A stretch of 9,794 bases of DNA from Candidatus Scybalomonas excrementavium (lineage in GTDB: Bacteria; Bacillota; Clostridia; Lachnospirales; Lachnospiraceae): contig JADIML010000244.1 of assembly GCA_017694765.1 (NCBI GenBank), positions 1 through 9,794 on the forward strand, given 5' to 3'. Below the pieces are notes generated by a model. It was not told the DNA's origin and made no database searches. It saw only the letters and a program-made list of their open reading frames with translations. Shown here one piece after another: positions 1 to 7,008 of this stretch. The position numbers and the translations under genes were made by a program. The first letter of the stretch is position 1; every line of letters starts with the position of its first letter.

Positions 1-57
1 TTGCTAAGTAACTAGTTTGCTTTTGTTTTTTCTATTCATTAATATATGTAATAGTTT

Positions 58-1266
58 TTACTTGTATTGTTTTCCATCCCAAACGATTTCTTTGTAACGA
101 TCTGGATCCGTATCTCCTTCTGTAGAGAAGAGAAGCACTTTAGAATTTTCGTCTAATTTTAGCTCAGCTTTTAAATCAGCATAAGCAGGATCTTTCATAA
201 TGGATACAAGAACACCAAATGGTGCAGCACCAGATTCTCCAGAAACAACTTGAGGATCGCCTTTAATAGGAGCACTTAACATTCTCATACCTTGTGCAGC
301 AATTCCATCAGAAGCTGCGATGAAAACAGAAACATGATTTTTTAAGATGTCCCAAGAAGTTGTATTTGGTTCACCACAAGCAAGTCCTGCCATGATAGTT
401 TGCATATCACCATCAACGATAGCTTCTTCACCATCTCCTTGAACAGCACCTTTATAAAGGCAAGCAGCAACGTCTGCTTCAACGACAACAACAGTTGGTG
501 GATTATCTGGATATTTATTTGCGAAATATCCTTGAACAGCGCCAGCTAAAGAACCAACACCTGCTTGAACAAATACATGGGTAGGACGTGTAACACCATT
601 TTCTTCAAGTTGAGCACTTGCTTCTAATGCCATTGTTCCATAACCTTGCATAATCCAAGATGGGATTTCTTCATATCCTTCCCAAGCAGTATCTTGAACA
701 ACGACACCATTTGGAGTTTTTGCAGCAGCAGCTGCAGCCATACGAACACATTCGTCATAGTTTACTTCTTCAATCGTAGCAGTAGCACCTTCTGCTTGAA
801 TGTTTTTAAGACGAGTTTCTGTAGAACCCTTTGGCATAAAGACAACTGATTTTTGTTTTAAACGATTTGCAGCCCATGCAACTCCACGACCATGATTTCC
901 ATCAGTAGCAGTAAAGAAAGTTGCCTGACCAAATTCTTCACGAAGTTTATCAGAAGTTAATGTTTCAAAGTCTAACTCAGAAACATCTCTGCCTGTCTGT
1001 TGTGCAATGTAGCGAGCCATTGCAAAAGATCCACCTAACACTTTAAAAGCATTAAGTCCAAAACGGTATGACTCATCTTTTACATATACTTCGCCAAGAC
1101 CTAAATACTGTGCCATATTAGTAAGTTTAGCAAGAGGAGTAGGTTCATATCCAGGAATTGTTTTATGAAATTCTCTTGCTTTTGTTACTTCAGACAATGC
1201 CATTACTGGTAGGTTTTTGTCGTCTGTTTTAGGCATTTTATTAACTACCCATTGTAATTCACCCAT
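58..1266 (-). CDS. dpaL: 2,3-diaminopropionate ammonia-lyase (DpaL/YgeX)
   Basis: A cytoplasmic fold-type II PLP enzyme that converts D- or L-2,3-diaminopropionate to pyruvate and two ammonia. The 402-residue protein matches the usual length (about 400). The PLP lysine is K75 in the segment RFGLNAFKVLGGS, a signature of this family. D122 in TATDGNHG is likely the second catalytic base known from the E. coli enzyme, and the glycine loop QAGVGSL (234-240) should hold the PLP phosphate. The ATG start has a GGAGG site 9 nt upstream. It lies 59 bp downstream of the regulator on the same strand, so co-transcription is plausible, although the very AT-rich gap could hide a weak promoter. In E. coli, ygeX sits beside ygeY, hyuA, ygfK and ssnA, and here it is the only enzyme on the minus strand. 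No terminator is visible between its stop and base 1. Family assignment is firm; the physiological source of its substrate (purine-derived) is inferred from context. Confidence 0.95.
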   Translation of the reverse strand: MGELQWVVNKMPKTDDKNLPVMALSEVTKAREFHKTIPGYEPTPLAKLTNMAQYLGLGEVYVKDESYRFGLNAFKVLGGSFAMARYIAQQTGRDVSELDFETLTSDKLREEFGQATFFTATDGNHGRGVAWAANRLKQKSVVFMPKGSTETRLKNIQAEGATATIEEVNYDECVRMAAAAAAKTPNGVVVQDTAWEGYEEIPSWIMQGYGTMALEASAQLEENGVTRPTHVFVQAGVGSLAGAVQGYFANKYPDNPPTVVVVEADVAACLYKGAVQGDGEEAIVDGDMQTIMAGLACGEPNTTSWDILKNHVSVFIAASDGIAAQGMRMLSAPIKGDPQVVSGESGAAPFGVLVSIMKDPAYADLKAELKLDENSKVLLFSTEGDTDPDRYKEIVWDGKQYK

Positions 1267-1325
1267 TTGTAAGTACCTCCATTTACTTATACTATATACT
1301 ATAATAAAAATTTAAGTATATTCCT

Positions 1326-1967
1326 TTATTTGTTTCCAATATAACTATATAAGGTATATTTAGAAATTCCGAAATAATTGGAAACTTTATCGCCAGACTT
1401 TGTAATTAAGAATGCTCCGGCATCATTTAAAAATTGAATCGCCGTGACTTTATCTTCTTTTGTCATTAAGGCAACTGGTTTACCAACCAGAGCTACAGAC
1501 TGTTCTAATAAGTCATCTAACAAATCACTGACATTTTGAGGAATTCTTTCAGGTTCCTTTTCAGATAGCTTATCCTCCTCAGAGGTAATAATTGATTTTA
1601 CTGATTGTTCTATCAAAAGCAATCCTGTTATATCATAGTTAATAGAAAGAATACCATCTACTTTAGAAGGATTTGATTCATTCCTTATAAAAATAGTAGA
1701 AGATTTTAAAATTCGACCATCGGAAGTTTTTGTAAGATAACCGAGGTGATCTTCTAATTTTGATAAGTCTCCTTTTAAAGCATTTAGTACAACATGAGAA
1801 GGTCCATCACCAATTTTACGATTTGTAACGTGACCGTTTTCTATGAGGACTACGGATTCTTCCAAATTTCCTGCTGTAAGATCGTGTACCACAATCTCAC
1901 AATTGTCACCGAACTGTTTGGCGATACCTTTTGCAATTTGAGCCAGAAATGGTAAATTTAAGCCCAT
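1326..1967 (-). CDS. YheO/DauR-type PAS-HTH transcriptional regulator
   Basis: A 213-residue DNA-binding regulator. Residues about 7-118 form a YheO-like PAS sensory domain (opening with QFGDNCEIVVHDL, typical of the family, and ending near SINYDITGLLLIEQ). A charged linker follows (about 127-145). Residues about 165-211 form the C-terminal YheO-family helix-turn-helix, with KVSNYFGISKYTLYSYIGN as the likely recognition part. An upstream in-frame GTG (1974-1976) abuts the AAAGGAAG site with no spacing, whereas the ATG at 1965-1967 sits 8 nt after it, so I chose the ATG. The family member DauR represses D-arginine catabolism in Pseudomonas; the ligand here is unknown. It is divergent from ssnA and upstream of dpaL, so local control of the catabolic genes is likely. 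The 16-bp palindromes at 2008-2023 and 2226-2241 are its best candidate binding sites. Activator versus repressor cannot be read directly, but operator placement favours repression. Confidence 0.87.
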   Translation of the reverse strand: MGLNLPFLAQIAKGIAKQFGDNCEIVVHDLTAGNLEESVVLIENGHVTNRKIGDGPSHVVLNALKGDLSKLEDHLGYLTKTSDGRILKSSTIFIRNESNPSKVDGILSINYDITGLLLIEQSVKSIITSEEDKLSEKEPERIPQNVSDLLDDLLEQSVALVGKPVALMTKEDKVTAIQFLNDAGAFLITKSGDKVSNYFGISKYTLYSYIGNK

Positions 1968-2007
1968 GCGTATCACTTCCTTTCGGTAAGCAGTAATAAT
2001 GATTAGA

Positions 2008-2023
2008 TTGATTAGATAATCAA
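2008..2023. promoter_or_regulatory. Palindromic operator candidate, site 1
   Basis: The sequence TTGATTAGATAATCAA is a perfect inverted repeat (7-bp arms, 2-bp centre). It matches site 2 at 14 of 16 positions. It lies in the leader of the regulator gene, about 16 bp downstream of the predicted minus-strand -10 box, where a bound protein would block early elongation. An extra GATTAGATTGATTAG direct repetition overlaps its left side. The role as binding site for the adjacent YheO-type regulator is inferred. Confidence 0.6.
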
Positions 2024-2038
2024 CTGCTCTGTATCTTC

Positions 2039-2066
2039 ATAATACCATAAATTTTTAGAATTGCAA
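2039..2066 (-). promoter_or_regulatory. Promoter of the YheO-type regulator
   Basis: Read on the minus strand, there is a -35 box TTGCAA (2061-2066), a 16-bp spacer and a -10 box TATTAT (2039-2044). The -10 is preceded by TGG, giving an extended -10. The predicted start is near 2032, leaving a leader of about 65 nt before the ATG at 1967. Site 1 falls within that leader. If no promoter exists in the 59-bp gap after the regulator, this promoter also serves dpaL. Confidence 0.6.
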
Positions 2067-2185
2067 TACCTTTTCGAAAAAAATTTTGATTTCCTAAAAA
2101 ATTTTTAGTTATGAAAAAGAAACAATGTTTATTTACTTATTAATAGGAGTATTATCAAAAAGTTCTAAAAAAATAAAAATAATGA

Positions 2186-2214
2186 TTGAAGTTTGTTAGC
2201 TAATATGTTATAAC
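2186..2214 (+). promoter_or_regulatory. Promoter of ssnA (and probably ygfK)
   Basis: A -35 box TTGAAG (2186-2191), a 17-bp spacer and a -10 box TATAAC (2209-2214). TGT stands directly before the -10 box, giving an extended -10 element. The predicted start is near 2221, with an 80-nt leader before the ssnA ATG. Palindromic site 2 begins about 12 bp after the -10 box. Confidence 0.62.
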
Positions 2215-2225
2215 ATAGATATGAA

Positions 2226-2241
2226 TTGATTAAACAATCAA
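2226..2241. promoter_or_regulatory. Palindromic operator candidate, site 2
   Basis: The sequence TTGATTAAACAATCAA sits within a larger inverted repeat, AATTGATT-AAAC-AATCAATT (2224-2243, perfect 8-bp arms). It differs from site 1 at only two central positions. It lies at about +5 to +20 of the predicted ssnA transcript, a classic repressor position. The centres of sites 1 and 2 are 218 bp apart, roughly 21 helical turns, which is compatible with looping. Confidence 0.62.
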
Positions 2242-2302
2242 TTAGTAACAAAGGCAGTGAAATCGAAACAATAAAAAATGAATAAGAAAAGGAGTCTGGA
2301 CT

Positions 2303-3634
2303 ATGATTTTAATAGGAAATGGAACACTGATTACACGAGATGCTAAGAATCCTCTTTATAAAGATGGCTGTGTTGCTGTTGAGGGAAATTTAGTAAAAGA
2401 AATTGGGACAACAAATGAATTAAAAGCAAAATATCCGGATGCTGAGTTTATCGATGCAAAAGGTGGCACTATCATGCCAGGTTTTATCAATGCACATAAT
2501 CATATTTACAGTGCATTTGCAAGAGGGTTATCAATTAAAGGACATAATCCAAAAGACTTCATGGATATTTTAGATGGTCAATGGTGGAGAATGGATCGTT
2601 TATTAACAAACGAAGAGAATACATATAGTGCATATGCTACTTATATGGAAGGTATTAAATGTGGAGTTACAACTGTATTTGATCATCATGCAAGTTATGG
2701 CGAGATTAAGGACAGTTTATTTGCGATCAGCGATGTTGCAAAAGACTTAGGAGTTAGAACTTGTCTTTGCTACGAAGTTTCTGATCGTGATGGTGAAGCG
2801 AAGATGAAAGAGGCAGTTCTTGAAAATGAAGCATTTATGAAGGCGACTTTAAAAGATGATTCAGGTATGCAAAAAGGTATGATGGGGATGCATGCTCCAT
2901 TTACTTTAAGTAATAAAACTTTAGAATTTTGCGCAGAACATAAACCAGAAGAATATGGATATCATATCCACGTTGCAGAAGGACTTGCAGATGTGTATGA
3001 TTCTTTAGAAAAATATAATAAACGTTGCGTAGAACGCTTATTCGATATGAACATTCTTGGAGAGAAAACAATTGCAGGGCATTGTATTCATATTAATGAA
3101 AGAGAGATGGAAATTCTTGCAAGAACAAATACAATGGTTGTACATAATCCAGAATCTAATATGGGAAATGCAGTTGGCTGTGGTCCAGTATTAAAAATGT
3201 TAGAGAAAGGAATTTTAGTTGGACTTGGAACAGATGGTTATACAAATGATATGACAGAATCTTTCAAAGTTGCAAATATTATTCACAAACATAATCTTTG
3301 TAATCCAACAGTTGCTTGGGGAGAATCTGCTCAGATGTTATTTGATAACAATCCACAAATTGCAGCACGCTATTTTGAAAAACCATTAGGTGTGATTAAA
3401 GAAGGTGCATATGCGGATATTATTGTAACAGATTATGATCCATACACACCGATGACAGCATCGAATATCAATTCTCATGTATTATTTGGAATGCAAGGAC
3501 GTTCTGTTGTAACAACTATGATTAATGGTAAAGTTGTATACAAAGATAGAGAATTTGTTCATGTAGATGAAAAAGCAATGATGGCAAAAATTCGTGAAGT
3601 ATCTGAAAAGTATTGGAATCGAATCAATGCCTAA
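2303..3634 (+). CDS. ssnA: SsnA-type putative aminohydrolase
   Basis: A 443-residue cytoplasmic metal-dependent amidohydrolase of the TrzN/guanine deaminase/ATZ branch, the length of E. coli SsnA. An N-terminal beta-sandwich segment leads into the TIM barrel at MPGFINAHNH. Predicted metal ligands are H65 and H67 (HNH), H223 with E226 in HIHVAE, H260 in AGHC and D311 in LGTDG; all are present, so the enzyme should be active. The ATG has GGAG 8 nt upstream. It is the first gene of the plus-strand catabolic run, 103 bp before ygfK. The exact substrate of SsnA is not evident from sequence. Its constant company with hyuA, ygfK and dpaL suggests hydrolytic deamination or ring opening of a purine-derived intermediate. 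E. coli ssnA is known mainly for a stationary-phase phenotype. Control is probably through the upstream promoter and palindrome. Confidence 0.94.
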   Translation: MILIGNGTLITRDAKNPLYKDGCVAVEGNLVKEIGTTNELKAKYPDAEFIDAKGGTIMPGFINAHNHIYSAFARGLSIKGHNPKDFMDILDGQWWRMDRLLTNEENTYSAYATYMEGIKCGVTTVFDHHASYGEIKDSLFAISDVAKDLGVRTCLCYEVSDRDGEAKMKEAVLENEAFMKATLKDDSGMQKGMMGMHAPFTLSNKTLEFCAEHKPEEYGYHIHVAEGLADVYDSLEKYNKRCVERLFDMNILGEKTIAGHCIHINEREMEILARTNTMVVHNPESNMGNAVGCGPVLKMLEKGILVGLGTDGYTNDMTESFKVANIIHKHNLCNPTVAWGESAQMLFDNNPQIAARYFEKPLGVIKEGAYADIIVTDYDPYTPMTASNINSHVLFGMQGRSVVTTMINGKVVYKDREFVHVDEKAMMAKIREVSEKYWNRINA

Positions 3635-3642
3635 AAGAAACT

Positions 3643-3670
3643 AGGAAGAAATTGTAACATATTTCTTCCT
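3643..3670 (+). other. Stem-loop between ssnA and ygfK
   Basis: AGGAAGAAAT (3643-3652) pairs perfectly with ATTTCTTCCT (3661-3670) around an 8-nt loop. An alternative outer pairing, CTAGGA with TCCTAG (3641-3646 with 3672-3677), is possible. No U-tract follows, so this is not a good intrinsic terminator. It may protect the ssnA mRNA end, partly attenuate read-through, or mark a processing point. I see no good promoter in the 103-bp gap, so ygfK is probably read through from ssnA. Confidence 0.5.
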
Positions 3671-3737
3671 TTCCTAGAGATTAAATAATTTAAGTTTTCA
3701 AATGAAATTAGAAATTAAAATTAAAGGAGGTACTAAA

Positions 3738-6722
3738 ATGGGCGATAAAATGAGACTAATCCCATTTGGTCAATTAATGAATTGGGTTTTAACAGAGAAG
3801 GAACAGAAAGGAAGTATTTTTGGAGTTACTCATTTTTATAAAGCAAATCCAAATAAAACATTGCCAATTTTCAAAGAAAAGATTGAAACTCCAATGGGAC
3901 CTGCTGCTGGTCCAGCAACACAGTTAGCACAAAACTTAATTGCTTCTTATGTTGCAGGTGCTAGATTTTTTGAAGTAAAAACAGTACAGGTTATGGATGG
4001 AGATGAGCTTTCTGCCTGCGTTATGAAACCTTGTATTGATGCGAGAGATGAATGTTATAATACAGAGTGGTCAACAGAATTATTTATTCCAGAAGCTATA
4101 GAAGAATATGTAAAAGGTTGGTTTGCATGTAAGTTATTAGCAAAAGAGTTTGGATTTGGTGATCCAAATGGTTTCGTATTTAATATGAGTGTTGGATATG
4201 ACTATGCTGGTATTACAACTGAAAAAGTAGATAACTATATTGAAAGCATGAGAGATGCAAGTAAAACAGAAATTTTTAAAGAATGTAAAGAATGGGCATT
4301 AGCGAATTTAGATCGTTTTAAAAATGTGGATGCAGAGTATGTAGAATCTATTTCTCCAGTAGTTAGTGATTCTATTACACTATCTACACTTCATGGATGT
4401 CCTCCAAGTGAGATCGAAAAAATTTCTACTTATTTAATTACAGAAAAAGGATTAAATACATTTATCAAATGTAATCCAACGCTTCTTGGTTATGAGTTTG
4501 CAAGAAAGACAATGGATGAAATGGGATACGATTATATGGATTTCGATGATTTCCATTTCAGAGATGATTTACAATATGAAGATGCAATTCCAATGTTTAA
4601 ACGTTTAATGGCTCTTTGTGAAGAAAGAGGTTTGGAATTTGGTGTTAAAATTACCAATACATTCCCAGTAAATAATCCAAAAGATGTTATGGCTGCAGAT
4701 GAAATGTATATGTCTGGTAAAGCATTATTCCCATTAAGTATCTCTTTAGCAGATAAATTATCAAAAGAATTTAATGGAAAGCTTCGTATTTCTTATTCAG
4801 GTGGTGCAGATTACTTCAATATCGATAGAATTTTTGAAGCAAATGTATGGCCAATTACAGTAGCTACAACGTTATTGAAAACAGGTGGATATAATCGTTT
4901 TAAACAAATTGCAGAGCTACTAGATAAGATGGATTACAAAAAGTTTGAAGGAACAGATGTGGATAAATTAAGCACATTGGCACAATCTGCTAAGACAGAT
5001 AAACACCATGTAAAACCAATTAAACCACTTCCAGAACGTAAAATCGAAGATAAAGTGCCTTTAACAGATTGTTTCATTGCACCATGTAAAGAAGGTTGTC
5101 CAATTCATCAAGATATTCCAAGTTATGTCGCTTATGTAGGAGAAGGCAACTACTTACAAGCATTGAAGGTCATTACAGATAAAAACCCATTACCATTTAT
5201 GACAGGTACTATTTGTAATCACAGATGTACTACAAAATGTACACGTAATTTCTATGAAGAATCTGTTGAAATTCGTTCTGCCAAATTAGTTGCAGCAAAA
5301 AATGCTTATGAAAAGTTAATGGAAGAACTTCCACAAGTAACATTAGAAGGAAAATCTAAAGTTGCAATTATTGGTGGTGGTCCAGCTGGTATTTCAGCAG
5401 CTTATTTCTTAGGAAGATATGGAATTAAATCTACAATTTTTGAAAGAAAAGATTCTTTAGGTGGAGTTGTAAAACATGTAATTCCAGAATTCCGTATTGC
5501 TTCTGAAGATATTGATAAAGATATTAAATTAATGGAAAAAATGGGAGCAGAAGTAAGATTAAATACAGAAGTTTCCTCTTTAGATGAATTGAGAAAAGAA
5601 GGATTTGAATACTTCTTATTTGCAACAGGTGCTTGGAAACCAGGTGTTGTAGAATTAGAAAAAGGAACAGCAGTGGATGCACTTGAATTCTTAGAAGCTG
5701 TGAAAAAAGAACCAGAAACTGTAAATGTTGGAAAACATGTCGTAATTATTGGTGCTGGTAATACAGCTATGGATACAGCCAGAGTTGCAAAACGCTTAAA
5801 AGGTGTAGAAAAATCAACAATTGTTTATAGAAGAACGAAAAAATATATGCCAGCTGATGAAGAAGAATTAGTATATGCAATCGAAGATGGTGTAGATTTC
5901 TTAGAGTTAGCTGCTCCAAAATCTTTAGAAAATGGAAAATTAATTTGTGTAAAAATGGTACTTGGAGAACCAGATGCATCAGGTAGACGTTCACCAGTTG
6001 CTACGGATGAGTTAATCGAAATCCCATGTGATACAGTGATTGCAGCTGTTGGAGAACAAGTAGACTCTGAATTATATAAAGCGAATGGTGTAACTGTTAC
6101 GAAAAAAGTATTCGGAACAGATGTGAAAAATGTATATGCAATTGGGGATGCGTTAAGAGGACCAGCAACAGTTGTAGAAGCGATTGCAGATGCGCAAAGA
6201 GCAGCACTTACAATTGCAGCAGAAGAAAAAGCAACAGTAAAACCAGCCCTTGAAAGCTATGGTTATAAGGAAGAAGATTGTAGAGAGAAAAAAGGTATTC
6301 TTGCAATGGCAGGAGAGCCAAAAGAAGAAGATAGCCGTTGCTTAAGCTGTTCTTGTGTATGTGAAAACTGTGTTGATGTATGTCCAAACCGTGCAAATAT
6401 CTCTGTTCGTACAGCAGATGGAAAATTACAAATCGTACATATGGATGGTATGTGTAACGAATGTGGTAACTGCCGTACATTCTGTCCTTACAACAGTGCT
6501 CCATACTTAGATAAATTTACATATTTTAATGATGTGCCAGACTTTGAAGATAGTAAAAATGAAGGATTTACAGTTCTTGATAAAGAAAATAAGCAGATCC
6601 GCGTTCGTTTAAATGGCGAAGTCTTTGATACAGAGTTAAAAGAATCAGAAACAAAACTTCCAAAAGAATTAGAAAATGTTGTATTTGCAATGTTTGATAA
6701 TGATAGCTATCTTTTAAAATAA
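3738..6722 (+). CDS. ygfK: YgfK: multidomain FAD/FMN Fe-S oxidoreductase
   Basis: A 994-residue cytoplasmic oxidoreductase, near the length of E. coli YgfK (about 1030). I place the start at the ATG of MGDKMRL because AAAGGAGG stands 7 nt before it; a start 12 codons upstream (3702) lacks a ribosome site. The order is: a dihydroorotate-dehydrogenase-like TIM barrel (about 1-430; ETPMGPAAGP near 50, LSTLHGCPPSE near 214, SGGADYF near 353); a GltD-type Fe-S region with C445, C450, C454, C493, C497 and C501; FAD site GGGPAG (546-551); NAD(P)H site GAGNTAMD (672-679); second FAD motif IGD (802-804); and two C-terminal [4Fe-4S] clusters (C868/871/873/875/878/882 and C906/909/912/916). These parts resemble those of dihydropyrimidine dehydrogenase in another order. 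The 'selenate reductase' label has weak support; no molybdopterin domain is seen. With hyuA and ssnA beside it, a redox role on a purine-derived ring, using NAD(P)H or ferredoxin, is the best inference. Confidence 0.95.
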   Translation: MGDKMRLIPFGQLMNWVLTEKEQKGSIFGVTHFYKANPNKTLPIFKEKIETPMGPAAGPATQLAQNLIASYVAGARFFEVKTVQVMDGDELSACVMKPCIDARDECYNTEWSTELFIPEAIEEYVKGWFACKLLAKEFGFGDPNGFVFNMSVGYDYAGITTEKVDNYIESMRDASKTEIFKECKEWALANLDRFKNVDAEYVESISPVVSDSITLSTLHGCPPSEIEKISTYLITEKGLNTFIKCNPTLLGYEFARKTMDEMGYDYMDFDDFHFRDDLQYEDAIPMFKRLMALCEERGLEFGVKITNTFPVNNPKDVMAADEMYMSGKALFPLSISLADKLSKEFNGKLRISYSGGADYFNIDRIFEANVWPITVATTLLKTGGYNRFKQIAELLDKMDYKKFEGTDVDKLSTLAQSAKTDKHHVKPIKPLPERKIEDKVPLTDCFIAPCKEGCPIHQDIPSYVAYVGEGNYLQALKVITDKNPLPFMTGTICNHRCTTKCTRNFYEESVEIRSAKLVAAKNAYEKLMEELPQVTLEGKSKVAIIGGGPAGISAAYFLGRYGIKSTIFERKDSLGGVVKHVIPEFRIASEDIDKDIKLMEKMGAEVRLNTEVSSLDELRKEGFEYFLFATGAWKPGVVELEKGTAVDALEFLEAVKKEPETVNVGKHVVIIGAGNTAMDTARVAKRLKGVEKSTIVYRRTKKYMPADEEELVYAIEDGVDFLELAAPKSLENGKLICVKMVLGEPDASGRRSPVATDELIEIPCDTVIAAVGEQVDSELYKANGVTVTKKVFGTDVKNVYAIGDALRGPATVVEAIADAQRAALTIAAEEKATVKPALESYGYKEEDCREKKGILAMAGEPKEEDSRCLSCSCVCENCVDVCPNRANISVRTADGKLQIVHMDGMCNECGNCRTFCPYNSAPYLDKFTYFNDVPDFEDSKNEGFTVLDKENKQIRVRLNGEVFDTELKESETKLPKELENVVFAMFDNDSYLLK

Positions 6723-6734
6723 AAAGAATGAAAC

Positions 6735-6769
6735 CATATGAGAAACTCGTTTTATGAGTTTCTCATATG
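6735..6769 (+). other. Stem-loop 1 after ygfK
   Basis: CATATGAGAAACTC (6735-6748) and GAGTTTCTCATATG (6756-6769) form a perfect 14-bp stem with the 7-nt loop GTTTTAT. It starts 12 nt after the ygfK stop. No U-tract follows (next bases are ATTGGATG), so it is more likely a 3'-end stabiliser or a weak terminator than a strong intrinsic one. Confidence 0.6.
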
Positions 6770-6781
6770 ATTGGATGTGTT

Positions 6782-6814
6782 AAAAGTCAATGCCAAGCAT
6801 TCAGATTGACTTTT
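6782..6814 (+). terminator. Stem-loop 2 after ygfK, possible terminator
   Basis: AAAAGTCAAT (6782-6791) pairs with ATTGACTTTT (6805-6814), with a 13-nt loop. The TTTT lies inside the stem and is followed by GATTT, giving a modest U-rich end. The A-stem-T form could work in both directions. Inside the loop, AATGC and GCATT can form a smaller alternative hairpin. Termination is plausible but likely partial. Confidence 0.42.
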
Positions 6815-6831
6815 GATTTCCACATAAATGG

Positions 6832-6868
6832 AACCTCATAGTTAGGAGCAATGCTTAACTATGGGGTT
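6832..6868 (+). other. Stem-loop 3 before hyuA
   Basis: AACCTCATAGTTA (6832-6844) pairs with TAACTATGGGGTT (6856-6868) over 13 bp with one G-U pair. The stem extends past a GG bulge by an inner AGC-AAT-GCT. It is followed by ACTTTGGCTTTG, which is only loosely U-rich. The remaining 6869-7002 is purine-rich, with a TGTATCAAT direct repeat (6879-6887 and 6957-6965). The only promoter-like pair is poor (TTGCTA at 6924-6929, 17 bp, TAAAAG at 6947-6952). How hyuA is transcribed is therefore unclear. Confidence 0.5.
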
Positions 6869-7008
6869 ACTTTGGCTTTGTATCAATCATATAGATAAGA
6901 AAGCATTGGAGAGAGTTCTTCTATTGCTAGTACTTCTTTTGAAGAGTAAAAGATCATGTATCAATAGCAAAGAATAAGAGAATAAAAGAATAAGAAAGAA
7001 GGTTGCAA

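Larger units (their letters stand above)
1968..2302. promoter_or_regulatory. Divergent regulatory region, regulator/ssnA
   Basis: This 335-bp stretch separates two divergently read genes and contains no convincing ORF. It holds a sigma-A-like promoter for each direction, two near-identical palindromes (see separate entries) and an AT-rich middle. That middle contains several A- and T-tracts, including a 15-bp palindrome CTAAAAAATTTTTAG at 2094-2108. The middle lies between the two operators and could favour DNA curvature. I saw no purine-riboswitch-like core in either leader. Confidence 0.75.

Noticed and set aside
646..849. Plus-strand ORF inside dpaL
   Set aside because: Antisense to a well-supported PLP enzyme, low-complexity translation, no ribosome site or family resemblance.
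1267..1325. Separate promoter for dpaL
   Set aside because: The gap contains TATAGT/TATAAG-like strings on the minus strand but no credible -35 at proper spacing; in such AT-rich DNA these are expected by chance, so I did not list one.
2215..2302. Purine riboswitch in the ssnA leader
   Set aside because: I looked for the conserved junction and paired-loop elements of the guanine/adenine class and found none; the leader holds a protein-type palindrome instead.
5767..6504. Minus-strand ORFs of 75 and 98 residues (5767-5994 and 6208-6504) inside ygfK
   Set aside because: Mirror frames of intact YgfK coding sequence (including its Fe-S region); compositions rich in Leu, His and Tyr are typical of shadow translation.
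6735..6868. ANTAR-type tandem-hairpin antitermination target
   Set aside because: The loops are 7, 13 and 11 nt and lack the paired hexaloops with fixed A and G that ANTAR proteins recognise.
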